Shown here piece after piece: positions 42,552 through 52,011 of a stretch of DNA of 64,000 nt. The DNA comes from Cerasicoccus maritimus. GTDB taxonomy: Bacteria; Verrucomicrobiota; Verrucomicrobiia; Opitutales; Cerasicoccaceae. The first letter of the stretch is position 1. Every line of letters starts with the position of its first letter. Where the stretch lies: the NCBI GenBank assembly GCA_031296935.1, contig JAVDPD010000015.1, positions 62,001-126,000 of the forward strand, read 5' to 3'. Under the pieces are notes generated by a model, which saw nothing but the letters and a program-made list of their open reading frames with translations, had not been told where the DNA came from and made no database searches. The translations under genes were made by a program, and so were the position numbers.

Positions 42552-43588
42552 AGCTATCAGTCGTCATCAACAACTACAACTACGGTCGCTACCTCAAGCA
42601 GTGTATTCAATCGGTGCTCGACCAAACCCAGCCGTTTGACGAAGTGATTGTTGTAGATGATGGCTCCACCGATGACTCCCGTGAACTCATTGCGGAATTC
42701 AAAGATCGTATCACTCCAATCCTCCAGCCCAACGGCGGACAAGCCGCTGCCCTCAACGCTGGCTACAATGCCAGCAGTGGCGACTTGGTTCTTTTCCTGG
42801 ATGCCGATGACTTCCTCGAGCTAACGGCCTGCGCCCACATTTTGAGTGCGTGGCGCGACAATTTCGCAAAACTGCAATATCGACTAAAAGTGGTCGACAA
42901 CGACTCAGTGCACATTGGCGAGCTGCCTATGCCGTCCCTTCCCCTACCCACCGGCAATGCGTTGGGAACACTCATCACCGATGGGCGCTACGGCAGCATG
43001 CCAACCTCGGCCAATGTTTACCGGCGCACTGCGCTGGAACACATCATGCCAATACCCGCCGAAGAATTTCGGATCAGCGCAGATCTGTTTATCAACATCA
43101 AGATCGTGCGCCATGGTGAGTTGGGCGCCATCGAAGACACGCTGGGCGCCTATCGAGTGCACGGGAAGAATCAGTTTAAAACCGGTAGCCTGATCACGCT
43201 CGACACCCAACAACTCACCAACCGCGTGCGCTCGCATTTTCAGCGCAGCCAACTCGTCGCAGAAGAAGCCAAGCGCTCAGGACGCGATACGCCGCCGTCC
43301 ATCTATTTTTCTATCCCTGGCTGGATCGACCGTATCATCGCCTTTCGACTGAACCTGCAAACACCAGCCGGAGAAACCGCAACTCGTACTGAATTGAAGC
43401 ATGATTTCCACACGTCTCTGGAGCACAAACAACGAACTTCATCGCTCCTCAAGGCCTGCGCCGAGATCACCGGAAGCCTACTGCTGTATTGTCCGGTCTG
43501 GTTCATCAAGCTGCTGGGGTGGCTGGAGTCAGTGACGCCCCAAGCGATAAAACGCATTCCCTATCGACTGCTGGGCGTCGCCTTTTAG
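42548..43588 (+). CDS. GT2 family glycosyltransferase
   Basis: A 346-residue GT-A enzyme. The N-terminus LSVVINNYNYGRYLKQCIQS, VDDGSTDDSRELIAEF (about 36-51) and FLDADDFLE (about 86-94, DxD) are classic. A helical C-terminal part contains a possible amphipathic membrane contact (LLLYCPVWFIKLLGWL). It is translationally coupled to the DUF115 gene. The acceptor is unknown. The gene ends 15 bp before the convergent Gfo/Idh gene. Confidence 0.85.
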   Translation: MKLSVVINNYNYGRYLKQCIQSVLDQTQPFDEVIVVDDGSTDDSRELIAEFKDRITPILQPNGGQAAALNAGYNASSGDLVLFLDADDFLELTACAHILSAWRDNFAKLQYRLKVVDNDSVHIGELPMPSLPLPTGNALGTLITDGRYGSMPTSANVYRRTALEHIMPIPAEEFRISADLFINIKIVRHGELGAIEDTLGAYRVHGKNQFKTGSLITLDTQQLTNRVRSHFQRSQLVAEEAKRSGRDTPPSIYFSIPGWIDRIIAFRLNLQTPAGETATRTELKHDFHTSLEHKQRTSSLLKACAEITGSLLLYCPVWFIKLLGWLESVTPQAIKRIPYRLLGVAF

Positions 43589-43603
43589 CCTCAAAACGCG
43601 TGC

Positions 43604-44590
43604 TTAGCTCCGATTTAAAATACGGTCCATCGCCTGCATGACTCGCAGGGCATCCATAGAACTACCAAGCTCAATTGGCTTGTCTTTGACGATCGATTCA
43701 CAGAAGTGCTTCACTTCACTGAGCCAGGAAGAATCGGTATGGTAGATGATGTGCTCTTCCTGCATAAAGTCCCCCGTTGCCGCCTCAGGGTTGTTGCGCT
43801 TAATGGCTAAGTCTTCATCGCCATAAACACCGGACGACGTCTTCAATCCGTTGAGCACCAACGCGCCCTTCTCCAGAAAGACCTCCAACGAAAAAAGATA
43901 GCGCCACTGAGTCATGGTTGAATGCAGCGATGCGCAAACGCCCGTCTCGTTGTTGCGCATAATGGCAAAAACGTTGTCTTCCAAACCATCCATATTCCAA
44001 AACAAATTGGAGACGAGCGAGTAAACTTCGTCGTATTCACCACCCAGGTGTAGGAACAAGTCGAGCATGTGAATGCCTTGGTCGAGCATTATGCCGCCAC
44101 CGGCCAACTCAGGATTCGCGCGCCACCCCTTGAAGTAACTCGCGTCAACTTCCTTGCCATAGCGGCCACGGAGCCAGAGCACCCGGCCCATCTCCTGCGT
44201 TTCCACAATGTGCTTCATCTTCTGAATGCTGCCGTGGTGCCGGTGGTTAAAACCATACATCAACTTGCGCCCCGTAGCAGCTTCCACTTCACGCACAGCC
44301 TCGACTTCCGATGCGGTAAAAGCTGGTGGCTTCTCGGAGAAGACATGTTTGCCCGCTTGCATGCTCGCCTTGCACAACTCCGGAATCAAGTGGTTCGGTG
44401 TACAGACAAAGACCGCGTCGATGCCTGGCGAGTTGATGATCGCTTCCGCACTTTCGAGTTGTGGGCATGCCGCGTCCGTTTGCGGCTCGGCATCATAGAT
44501 AGCCACGACTTCAGCGAGTCCACTTTGCTCGATGGCTTTCGCCCGGATTCTACCCATTTTGCCGAAGCCGATAATGCCGCATCTAATCAT
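43604..44590 (-). CDS. Gfo/Idh/MocA family oxidoreductase
   Basis: A 328-residue NAD(P)-dependent dehydrogenase acting on a sugar or sugar nucleotide. The Rossmann motif is GFGKMGRIRAKA (about residues 8-19). FSEKPPAFTASEVEAV (about 93-108) holds the catalytic EKP lysine. GIMLDQGIHMLDLFLHLGGE (about 177-196) contains the conserved His/Asp. It is the last gene of the eight-gene minus-strand set 50630 to 43604, 8 bp after a 2-hydroxyacid dehydrogenase, so it likely completes the same nucleotide-sugar pathway. Confidence 0.88.
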   Translation of the reverse strand: MIRCGIIGFGKMGRIRAKAIEQSGLAEVVAIYDAEPQTDAACPQLESAEAIINSPGIDAVFVCTPNHLIPELCKASMQAGKHVFSEKPPAFTASEVEAVREVEAATGRKLMYGFNHRHHGSIQKMKHIVETQEMGRVLWLRGRYGKEVDASYFKGWRANPELAGGGIMLDQGIHMLDLFLHLGGEYDEVYSLVSNLFWNMDGLEDNVFAIMRNNETGVCASLHSTMTQWRYLFSLEVFLEKGALVLNGLKTSSGVYGDEDLAIKRNNPEAATGDFMQEEHIIYHTDSSWLSEVKHFCESIVKDKPIELGSSMDALRVMQAMDRILNRS

Positions 44591-44598
44591 AGGAAAGG

Positions 44599-45411
44599 TT
44601 ACTGGATTTTCGTCAGGAAGGTTTCAAAGTCGCTCGCCAAACCACGCAGAAAAGTCTCATTCGCGCTGGCCACATGTGGGCTCATAAAAAATGGATCCGG
44701 ATGAAGCGCCTTCAGCTTGCCCGCATACGGCTCTTGCCAAAACACGTCAAACGCCGCGCGAAGTCGCCCCGCCGTCAACTCCTCAAACAAAGCATCCTCG
44801 TCCACGATTGGACCACGCGCAGTGTTCACCAGCGCTGCGCCATCGTGCATCGCAGCTAAGAATTTAGCGCCCACAAAGCCACGCGTTTCAGCGGTAGAAG
44901 GGATGTGCAAGGTCACGACGTCTGCCTGCGGCAACAGCTGCCACAATTTCTCCGGCGGATCTGTGGCCGCATCATACGTAACCACCCGACAAAGCCGTTC
45001 CAACTTTCGCGCAACATGCCCGCCAATATTTCCTGCGCCGACAACCAACACTGGTCGGTCACCCAAGAAGTCCCGCGGAGCTTTCTTCCAGCCATACAAA
45101 TCACCCACGTTTGCATAAAGCATGCGCAACGTGAGATGCACCGCGTAGTTGGCTGTCTCTTCAAAAATATAGCCCCGCGTCTGCTCGGACGGCAATCCCA
45201 CGGCAATGCCACGCTCGGCCAAAGCGGCCATCGGCATATTGTCCATCCCGACACCACACTTGAAAACACCTTTCACTTGAGGCATCGCATCCAAGTCAAA
45301 CGGGCGGCTACCGACCACTGCAATCTCAGCTTCGGCTGCTTCTACCGTCGCTTTAGTCAGCGAAGTGTACGGATCGAGCGTCGCGGTATTTTTCCAAATC
45401 TTCATCGTCAT
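44599..45411 (-). CDS. D-2-hydroxyacid dehydrogenase family protein
   Basis: The 270-residue protein is short for the family, which usually has about 310 or more residues. The cofactor motif is VVGAGNIGGHVARKL (about residues 121-135). NTARGPIVDEDALFEEL (about 197-213) carries the family signature, and the catalytic His is in MSPHVASANE (about 246-255). The N-terminal catalytic half is reduced. In this gene group the substrate may be a 2-hydroxy acid linked to a sugar. It sits between the SIS isomerase and the Gfo/Idh gene. Confidence 0.8.
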   Translation of the reverse strand: MTMKIWKNTATLDPYTSLTKATVEAAEAEIAVVGSRPFDLDAMPQVKGVFKCGVGMDNMPMAALAERGIAVGLPSEQTRGYIFEETANYAVHLTLRMLYANVGDLYGWKKAPRDFLGDRPVLVVGAGNIGGHVARKLERLCRVVTYDAATDPPEKLWQLLPQADVVTLHIPSTAETRGFVGAKFLAAMHDGAALVNTARGPIVDEDALFEELTAGRLRAAFDVFWQEPYAGKLKALHPDPFFMSPHVASANETFLRGLASDFETFLTKIQ

Positions 45412-45424
45412 TCAGGGAGTGCGC

Positions 45425-46036
45425 TCAGCAGCGTCGCATATTCTGGTAGTCATTAATCGCCCACTCGCACACACCAATAAACATATCCAGCCAGGCATGC
45501 AGGAGTATTTGATGCGCACACTCAACAACGCCATAAGACTTAGCCGGCGTGTAGAGATTGATATCACCCAATTTGCGTGCTTGATTGTCTGGCCGTAGTC
45601 CAGAAATGGTGACTACGCCCATGCCTTTATTACGCGCAGTTTCAATAGTCCGAATGATGTTCGGCGAGTTGCCCGAAGAACTAATGGCAATGAGCAAATC
45701 CCCGCTCTTGGCATACCAGCTCAGCGGCGCAGAAAACGCTTCCTCATAGCCAAGGTCATTACCCATCGCGGTGATGAGCGCCGAGTTCGCAAAAGCGTGG
45801 GACGGCACCCCGCCATTCTTCGTCCAGTCCAAGGCCATGTGATTCGCAAACGCCGCGCTCGCGCCATTGCCCACCAAATATTGCTTACGCCCGCTGTCTT
45901 GAATGGACCGGCTGATACGGCAAAGTTCCTGAAACGCTATGTTCGCCTCAATCACCTGACCGCCACGATCCGTTGCCTCAAGGGAAGCAACCGTCTGGTG
46001 GACCGCGTCATTAAACGCTTTGTAGAAATTATCCAT
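45425..46036 (-). CDS. SIS-domain protein, phosphoheptose isomerase-like
   Basis: A 203-residue SIS protein resembling GmhA: VGNGASAAFANHMALDWTK (about residues 57-75) and LLIAISSSGNSPNIIRTIE (about 116-134) are the phosphosugar-binding loops. It may interconvert a ketose and aldose phosphate, or aminate one. The ATG at 46036 (DNFYKAF) fits family starts better than the open frame from 46069. It lies 51 bp after a CMP-sugar synthetase gene, in the same direction. Confidence 0.82.
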   Translation of the reverse strand: MDNFYKAFNDAVHQTVASLEATDRGGQVIEANIAFQELCRISRSIQDSGRKQYLVGNGASAAFANHMALDWTKNGGVPSHAFANSALITAMGNDLGYEEAFSAPLSWYAKSGDLLIAISSSGNSPNIIRTIETARNKGMGVVTISGLRPDNQARKLGDINLYTPAKSYGVVECAHQILLHAWLDMFIGVCEWAINDYQNMRRC

Positions 46037-46087
46037 GGGTAATCGTCGCAGAAAACGGAACTCGAACACAATCGCAATACGGCGTGC

Positions 46088-46753
46088 TCAGCACTCGTTG
46101 CCCAGCGAAAGCAGCGCCTCGGCAAACTGTAGATCAGACTCGGTTTTTATCACATGGGAGGCAAGTTTATTGAGCGTGTAATGCCCGACAGATCCGCTGT
46201 AGGTCGCGCACTTACCAGCCCTGAAAGCTTCCAAATAGGCCTCGCGACGCCAGCTTGTAATGCTCCAACTTACCCGCAAGACAGGCTGTAAATCCTGCGA
46301 GTTCGTCTTCTCATGGTAAGTAAAGTTTACTGGCTCATTATCGTAAATACACTCGATCTGAATATCCTCCGTGGAGAGCACGCAGTCGTGGCTTGAGCCA
46401 GCGGCAAACTCCACAAACCCCCGAATATCGCCTACGGTCACAAAGGGCGCAATACTGTGAACCTGAAAGACACGTTCGCAAGGATGCTTCTCCAGAAACT
46501 CCGCGATGTATTGCTCACTAGTCGCAGTGTTGCTACCGAGCTCAGAAGGTCGCTGGTGAAAGAACACGCCCTCTTCTTCGGCAATGAGCTGAAAATCTGT
46601 ATGCTCGGAATTGACCCAGATTTCGTCGAAGCAACCTGCCTCTCTGCACTTGCGAATTGCGCGCACGATCAGCGGCAATCCGCCGAGCTCACGCAGGTTC
46701 TTGCGCGCAAGGCGTTGACTACCCATACGGGCGGGAATGACGGCGATATTCAT
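46088..46753 (-). CDS. acylneuraminate cytidylyltransferase-like protein
   Basis: The 221-residue protein resembles CMP-NeuAc/CMP-Kdo synthetases, which activate an acidic sugar with CTP. The N-terminal IPARMGSQRLARKNL (about residues 6-20) is the CTP-binding motif. HQRPSELGSNTATSEQYIAE (about 66-85) follows the normal pattern. The acceptor half is short (222 residues against 230-250 in NeuA). A second, different cytidylyltransferase is encoded by the gene at 47585, which is unusual. The product sugar is unknown. Confidence 0.8.
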   Translation of the reverse strand: MNIAVIPARMGSQRLARKNLRELGGLPLIVRAIRKCREAGCFDEIWVNSEHTDFQLIAEEEGVFFHQRPSELGSNTATSEQYIAEFLEKHPCERVFQVHSIAPFVTVGDIRGFVEFAAGSSHDCVLSTEDIQIECIYDNEPVNFTYHEKTNSQDLQPVLRVSWSITSWRREAYLEAFRAGKCATYSGSVGHYTLNKLASHVIKTESDLQFAEALLSLGNEC

Positions 46754-46772
46754 AACTTGAATCGTTTAGCGC

Positions 46773-47588
46773 TTAAAACAAGGTGTTGTAATCAACTTTT
46801 TGAAACGTGTCCAACTTCGTGCCCGGAGATGCGTTTAAGATCCGGCGACCACTTTCACGAAAAGCTTCCTCCGATAGCTGATATGCGCGCTCCATCCCAT
46901 GCATGTCGATGTGCACCTGCTCCCCTTTCCGATAATAGTCCTTGCGAAAATGCATCGATAAACTGCCACTGTCCACATATTTGCCACGCTTACCGGTTTT
47001 GTTAAGATCGAGTCCGTAATCATGATCCAGGCCCAGGATCACCACCTCATCAAAGCCGAGGTAATACAGAATCTGCAAACAGACAAAAATCACCGTTCCA
47101 CCAAGAAAGATGTAGCGGTCCGGCAGATAGGAAAATTGCCAGGGCTTCTCAACATCCAGTAGCCGATATTCACGATCAGCCACGGTGTTCAACCAGACCG
47201 TGGGAGAGTCAGACTCCAAATATTCACGAAGAAAATACGGGATGAACCTCTGACAAGTTAATCCACGCAGGGCCTCCGGATGGCTCTTCCAAAAAAAATT
47301 CGAAACCGTCACAAAATAGTCGAGTTTCAAACCTTCGATCAATGCCACGCCATTCACCCCCATGACGATTTCTCCCTTTAGTTTAGAAAGATCGACCTTG
47401 TTCAGGCTAGGGCCACAACCAAGCAGAAAGCAACGCTTGCCACGCATGCTGTTATGCTGCTGCTGTAGCCAGCTCGATGGAGGATGCATCTCGCTCCGCA
47501 AGGAACAACGCACACCATCGCTAAGTTTTGAAAGGTCTGTCTCAGCTAAATAGCGTAAATTCTTAAACAGCAGTCGTAGCGACTTCAT
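46773..47588 (-). CDS. DUF115 / MptE-like family protein
   Basis: A 271-residue protein related to the one at 41721: LLGCGPSLNKVDLSKLK (about residues 55-71) corresponds to VLGNGPSLTPTDLDLLK, and YYLGFDEVVILGLDHDYGLD (about 174-193) to the second block. The set of neighbours (CMP-sugar synthetases on both sides) makes a role in transfer of a CMP-activated sugar plausible. Its start overlaps the stop of the gene at 47585 by 4 bp, so translation is coupled. Confidence 0.66.
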   Translation of the reverse strand: MKSLRLLFKNLRYLAETDLSKLSDGVRCSLRSEMHPPSSWLQQQHNSMRGKRCFLLGCGPSLNKVDLSKLKGEIVMGVNGVALIEGLKLDYFVTVSNFFWKSHPEALRGLTCQRFIPYFLREYLESDSPTVWLNTVADREYRLLDVEKPWQFSYLPDRYIFLGGTVIFVCLQILYYLGFDEVVILGLDHDYGLDLNKTGKRGKYVDSGSLSMHFRKDYYRKGEQVHIDMHGMERAYQLSEEAFRESGRRILNASPGTKLDTFQKVDYNTLF

Positions 47589-48274
47589 TGCGCGTTTGGT
47601 TGCGTCGCAGCTAAATGCTCTTTGGCCGCTTCAAAGTCCTCCATGGTGTCCACATCAAACGCATAGCGTTGAGCAACCTTGAACATGAGCGGATTACTGC
47701 CGATGCGACAACCTGTACGCAACGCTGCGTCTTTGGTAATCGCATAAAGCCCGGTCGTTTCCTCCAGGACGATTGCATCCTGGGAACGCGGCAAGCCATT
47801 GGGACGGTGCGGATCATAATTCATCGCTTGGCCATTAAACCAAAACCAACCTGATTTTTCCGACACCAGAAACATGGAATCGTAGCGATCTAGAGAATTC
47901 GCTAAAGTCTCAATTGACTCCCGGATAATCCGACCAGGCAAGGTAATCGCAGTGACATACACCTGAATGTAGATGTCGTAGTCATCATGCAGCGTGGCAA
48001 ACTGACTCATCAGGTGATTCCCATTAGCCGCATCACTGGCAAACCATTCGCTACGCTGGTGAAATTTAAAGCGATCTTTATATCGCTCTTCAAAAAATTC
48101 ATAGGTGCTGCGGTTCTCGCTGTCGATGTACATGTCCCACTCTGGATCCATGTGCTCATTGAGCTCATCCAGTAGCCAGCATGAGAACGGCTTTCCGGCG
48201 AGATCCCGAAAGTTTTTATTGGGCACTCGAGTGCTAGAACGAGCCTTGATGGGGATTTGAATAGCAATTTTCAT
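47585..48274 (-). CDS. second cytidylyltransferase-like (NeuA-type) protein
   Basis: The 229-residue protein shares the CTP-binding motif in altered form: IPIKARSSTRVPNKNFRDLA (about residues 7-26). The middle part is divergent from NeuA (DSENRSTYEFFEERYKDRF, then FASDAANGNHLMSQF). The end AFDVDTMEDFEAAK matches the usual (I/V)DxxxDFExAE tail. It is distinct from the first one at 46088, so two activated sugars or a heterodimer are possible. It is translationally coupled to the DUF115 gene. Confidence 0.78.
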   Translation of the reverse strand: MKIAIQIPIKARSSTRVPNKNFRDLAGKPFSCWLLDELNEHMDPEWDMYIDSENRSTYEFFEERYKDRFKFHQRSEWFASDAANGNHLMSQFATLHDDYDIYIQVYVTAITLPGRIIRESIETLANSLDRYDSMFLVSEKSGWFWFNGQAMNYDPHRPNGLPRSQDAIVLEETTGLYAITKDAALRTGCRIGSNPLMFKVAQRYAFDVDTMEDFEAAKEHLAATQPNAQ

Positions 48275-48360
48275 TCATCCAGAGCGTATGAATTCCTCTT
48301 GAAGCGACAAGCATAATGACCACACGACCAAACACACATCCAGTATGTTTTACAAAAGAG

Positions 48361-49188
48361 TTACCTTCTGAAAAGTCGCCGCACGATACGATGCAAGAAG
48401 GAATTGCTGAAGGCGTTTGCTTCTTCACCGAAGGTAATGGAATCGTATGATAAAAAGTCTCCGCTAAGCACGTTCATAAAGGGCTCATCAAGTATTAGTT
48501 TCTCGTAAAGCTCTTTATTGTGAGTGTAATGGAACACGTAGGCATCGAGCATCAGTGGAATTGAAACATCACCAAACTTGAACGGGCTGGAAGCTTGCTT
48601 TAGATACTCCAAGTAGCGAACCGCCATTGGTGTGCTCGTAACTTGTATCACCAAGGATGATACGAACAATTCAGGGCTTTGATTAAGCACGTAAGATATA
48701 AAGTATTGGTCTTTTCCTGGCAGCGTATTGATGACATCGGCGTATTCCTGTATGTACGCTGCGCATTTCGCAACAAAGCTTGAGGGAAATGAAATCACTC
48801 CGGAATTTATATTGCGCCAAGTTTTCAGCCTCAATTCCATTCGATCAGGCGGCAGCAGATCCCGCGACAGCATATTGGGATAGGGTAGAGCAACTACTTT
48901 CTCATCATTTCTAAAAAACGACGTTAAATCTCTTAACACTACAGTGTCATTGTCCAAAAATAGCGTACGCTCATAAGGGCTCAGTTCCCAAGCATGAAAT
49001 TTCGCCAAGAACTTTTTACCGTCGCCATGATACGGAATCAACTTCGCTTTCAAATCAGGTGGATCCCCTTGGTAGACTATTGCTACATCGGCATCGGGCA
49101 TCCACTGCCTGGCTGATGCAAAACTCACAGACAATCTTCTGCGTTGCATTGGGCACTCATCAACAAACCATAGTAAACCGCTATTCAT
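48361..49188 (-). CDS. glycosyltransferase, GT8-like nucleotide-sugar transferase
   Basis: A 275-residue GT-A fold protein. The probable DxD is in RTLFLDNDTVVLRDLTSFF (about residues 94-112), NINSGVISFP (about 145-154) resembles the NxG block of GT8-like enzymes, and HYTHNKELYEKL follows near 229. It presumably extends the glycan in the cytoplasm. The start and the stop of the flippase gene share one base (TGATG), so they are coupled. Confidence 0.7.
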   Translation of the reverse strand: MNSGLLWFVDECPMQRRRLSVSFASARQWMPDADVAIVYQGDPPDLKAKLIPYHGDGKKFLAKFHAWELSPYERTLFLDNDTVVLRDLTSFFRNDEKVVALPYPNMLSRDLLPPDRMELRLKTWRNINSGVISFPSSFVAKCAAYIQEYADVINTLPGKDQYFISYVLNQSPELFVSSLVIQVTSTPMAVRYLEYLKQASSPFKFGDVSIPLMLDAYVFHYTHNKELYEKLILDEPFMNVLSGDFLSYDSITFGEEANAFSNSFLHRIVRRLFRR

Positions 49189-50630
49189 CAGATAAGGGGC
49201 AAAATTCCTAGCATCAACACAAGATAGATTAAAACAGGTAAATAAGAAGGAAACAATAAGGACTTCGCTGAGTAGCCATAATGCTCAACCATATAGGCTA
49301 CAGGTCTAAAGTTTATGATAATCGGCCGAATACAAAATAAGCACAAGCATACTACTGTAACTGACTCTTTTTCGGCAAAAAGTAAAGTGGCGAACACCGC
49401 AAACACGCCACTGATGAACTCTTCTTTCCAATACAATATAACATTTCCCACTCCAGCGAGTCCCGCTATTAAATTCCCATAGCGATACTGTAAAATGGAA
49501 GCAGTGATAACGGCTAGGGCCTCGGATTGAAGAATCGTCACCTTCGACCCAATGAATTTGAGCAGGGGTGGAACAACAATCAATATGCATAGGAAACCAA
49601 CTGCCATAATTGATAGTCCAACTGCTACGCGAATACGCGCGATTGCCAGAGCATTGTGGTGCTCACCAGAGGCCATCATAGTGGATAGCTTAGGCGTAAC
49701 GCTAACGAATGGCGCTATGGAAAATCTAACAACAGTATCTACTAGGCGAAGTGTGAGGAAATAGGCTGAGATCAAGGCAGGATCCCACGATTTTGTGAGC
49801 AGTATGCCAACGGCTTGCGTACTGCCATAGACGGATCCAAAGGCTAGCAACCCTTTATATGTCGGCTCCCAGGCCCAATGAAAAACCTCTCTATCCAATG
49901 AAAATAGTCGAAAAGAAGCCACTCTGCCTCCCTCAACCCTTCGCAATATGCGCCAGTCACGAACAATCTCCAATACCAGAAATAATTGAACAACTATTAC
50001 CAGCCACAATAAGCCGCTATCGCACAGCAAAGCGATTGCACCAGCCAAGCAAGAAAAAGTACCAAAGACTACCGACCATCGATTGACCAGAGGCACGTAA
50101 TTCATCCCAATCAGAGCTACTCTAAATTGCTGAAAAGAAAAGATGACCAGGCTGCTTAGCTGCATCACTATAAACGCCAACCAAACCATCGAATCGCCAT
50201 CGTAGTCGGCGAGCAAATTATCCAAAGCAAACCAGCCCATCCCAAGGGCTAGAAAGATGTTTACCAGCCCAACTCCCAAACTCAACGTTCCGGCCATACC
50301 ATATGCTCTGGCAAAGGCTGCCCAAGCAGGACCGGATGAAGTGACCATTCTCGCAGGCACCGCTGTCTTAATTGATGATAGGTTAGTCCTGCCACCCATA
50401 GCGAAAGCCAGCATGCGCGAAAAGGTTAGTCCCAATCGCATCGTGAGTGTGGTGCCAAAGAAGTTCAGAGAAACAAACAAGAACCAAGCCGCTATTTCGA
50501 CATCATCAAATTTGGTCAAAACTAGCGGAGTCAGAACCAATAGCCTCAGAGACTGCACTAAATAGTTACCCCAAGTCGTAAATGTTGGGGAATTCCATAG
50601 CCACAATAATGCCTTACGTGTATTAATCAT
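49188..50630 (-). CDS. polysaccharide flippase, Wzx-like
   Basis: A roughly 480-residue protein with 12-14 predicted helices and no long soluble part, of the MATE/MOP flippase type that moves lipid-linked oligosaccharide across the inner membrane. Starts such as WLWNSPTFTTWGNYLVQSLR and helix patterns such as FFGTTLTMRLGLTFSRMLAF resemble O-antigen flippases. No sharper family motif is visible. ATG 50630 (INTRKALLW) is a likely start; an in-frame codon at 50648 is possible. It is the first gene of the eight-gene minus-strand group. Confidence 0.72.
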   Translation of the reverse strand: MINTRKALLWLWNSPTFTTWGNYLVQSLRLLVLTPLVLTKFDDVEIAAWFLFVSLNFFGTTLTMRLGLTFSRMLAFAMGGRTNLSSIKTAVPARMVTSSGPAWAAFARAYGMAGTLSLGVGLVNIFLALGMGWFALDNLLADYDGDSMVWLAFIVMQLSSLVIFSFQQFRVALIGMNYVPLVNRWSVVFGTFSCLAGAIALLCDSGLLWLVIVVQLFLVLEIVRDWRILRRVEGGRVASFRLFSLDREVFHWAWEPTYKGLLAFGSVYGSTQAVGILLTKSWDPALISAYFLTLRLVDTVVRFSIAPFVSVTPKLSTMMASGEHHNALAIARIRVAVGLSIMAVGFLCILIVVPPLLKFIGSKVTILQSEALAVITASILQYRYGNLIAGLAGVGNVILYWKEEFISGVFAVFATLLFAEKESVTVVCLCLFCIRPIIINFRPVAYMVEHYGYSAKSLLFPSYLPVLIYLVLMLGILPLI

Positions 50631-50755
50631 CCGAGGGCAATTAACCAACGCTGTATCTTGCGCACTGTCACATACTACGCGAGCCTAGAGATGGGTAATT
50701 CAGGCTAAGCTTATAAAGCGGAATACGGTCCAGCATATCGCAACCTCGCAATGAG

Positions 50756-51991
50756 CTACCTCAAGACACTGCGATATACGTTCAAGATCTCTCGCGTCAC
50801 CGTCTCTGCTGAAAAAATTACTCGATAACGCATGAGCGCTCCATCAGCCAACTTCCTAGCAAGGTCCCTGTCCATGAGGATACGATCAATCTTTCCAGCT
50901 AATAGCTTAGGCTCACCGGGCTCCGTTAGTAAGCCGGTCTCGCCGTCCACGATCATATCCGGAATCCCGCCGCTTCGAGTTGCTACAATTGGCGCGGCGG
51001 CGGCCATTGCTTCCACAAAGACCAAGCCCTGCGCCTCAACTGAGCCCCGCGGCCCCATCTTGGATGGACCAGCAAATACATCAGCCGCCTCCAGATAATT
51101 GGCCAGCGTCTCCCGGGACTGCCATCCTAAAAACTTTACCCGCTTATCAAGACCCGCCGCGCTGGCCATTTGCTCAAACCGAGATCGATCCGCGCCATCG
51201 CCAATGATCAACAAGTGCACGTCGGCCGTTCGCAGTTGCGCCACCGCTTGAATCAAATCACCCACGCCCTTTTGTTCAATTAAACGACCAACGAACACCA
51301 CCAGCTTTGACCCCGCAGGATACTCCGCGCGAATGCGAGCAACCTCCACCTGACTAGACGGCGCAATATTCGGAGTGGCTGGCACACGGTGGACGCGCTC
51401 TGGCGGCGCACCGAGCTCAATCAACGCTGCTTCAGTGACCGAGCTGTTCGCCGTCACCGCGGCGACTTCACGCACCACTTTGCGCTTCAATCGGTCATAG
51501 AGTCCACCTCGCTTTAGCCCAAAGACATCATTGCCATGACTTGTCGCAACTACCGGCAATCTACCGTTGTAAAGCGCCGTGAATCCCTGCGGCAAAAGCG
51601 AATGTGCGTGCAAAACATCAAAATGCTTTGCAGCGCAAAGTTTGCGCGCTGCCAGGATCTGCGCCATAAGAAAAAAGGGCAACTGCCACTTACGATGCGG
51701 ATGCTTGCGCAGCTGCACTAACATACCGCCATCGTAGAAAAGCCCTTGCAGCGCAGCAGGCCAAAGATAACCGAAACGAATCACCTCAATATCGCCAATT
51801 CGCTCATCACGCTGCGCGCCTTTCGCATGTGGAGCCAGCACGGTAACGCGCCAACCAGCAGACGCCACGGCTTCAGCCTGGCGCAAAACAAAGGGTGGAG
51901 TTTCATCACCCTCCCAACGGGGAAAAACCGAAGTCATCATTAAGACGCTCCTTGGCTTTTCTAAATCTGTGGAAGTTACCTGCATCTTCAC
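50756..51991 (-). CDS. GT4 family glycosyltransferase
   Basis: A 411-residue GT-B enzyme with the full set of GT4 blocks: VLMMTSVFPRWEGDETPPFV near the N-terminus, LHAHSLLPQGFTALY (about 127-141), VVFVGRLIEQKGVGDLIQAV (about 231-250) and EAQGLVFVEAMAAAAPIVAT (about 322-341; the E-x7-E pattern). It adds a hexose with retention of configuration. It lies upstream of the flippase, 108 bp away, and after the gene at 52012, 20 bp away. All are on the minus strand. Confidence 0.88.
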   Translation of the reverse strand: MKMQVTSTDLEKPRSVLMMTSVFPRWEGDETPPFVLRQAEAVASAGWRVTVLAPHAKGAQRDERIGDIEVIRFGYLWPAALQGLFYDGGMLVQLRKHPHRKWQLPFFLMAQILAARKLCAAKHFDVLHAHSLLPQGFTALYNGRLPVVATSHGNDVFGLKRGGLYDRLKRKVVREVAAVTANSSVTEAALIELGAPPERVHRVPATPNIAPSSQVEVARIRAEYPAGSKLVVFVGRLIEQKGVGDLIQAVAQLRTADVHLLIIGDGADRSRFEQMASAAGLDKRVKFLGWQSRETLANYLEAADVFAGPSKMGPRGSVEAQGLVFVEAMAAAAPIVATRSGGIPDMIVDGETGLLTEPGEPKLLAGKIDRILMDRDLARKLADGALMRYRVIFSAETVTREILNVYRSVLR

Positions 51992-52011
51992 TTACTCTGC
52001 ATGACAAAGTT

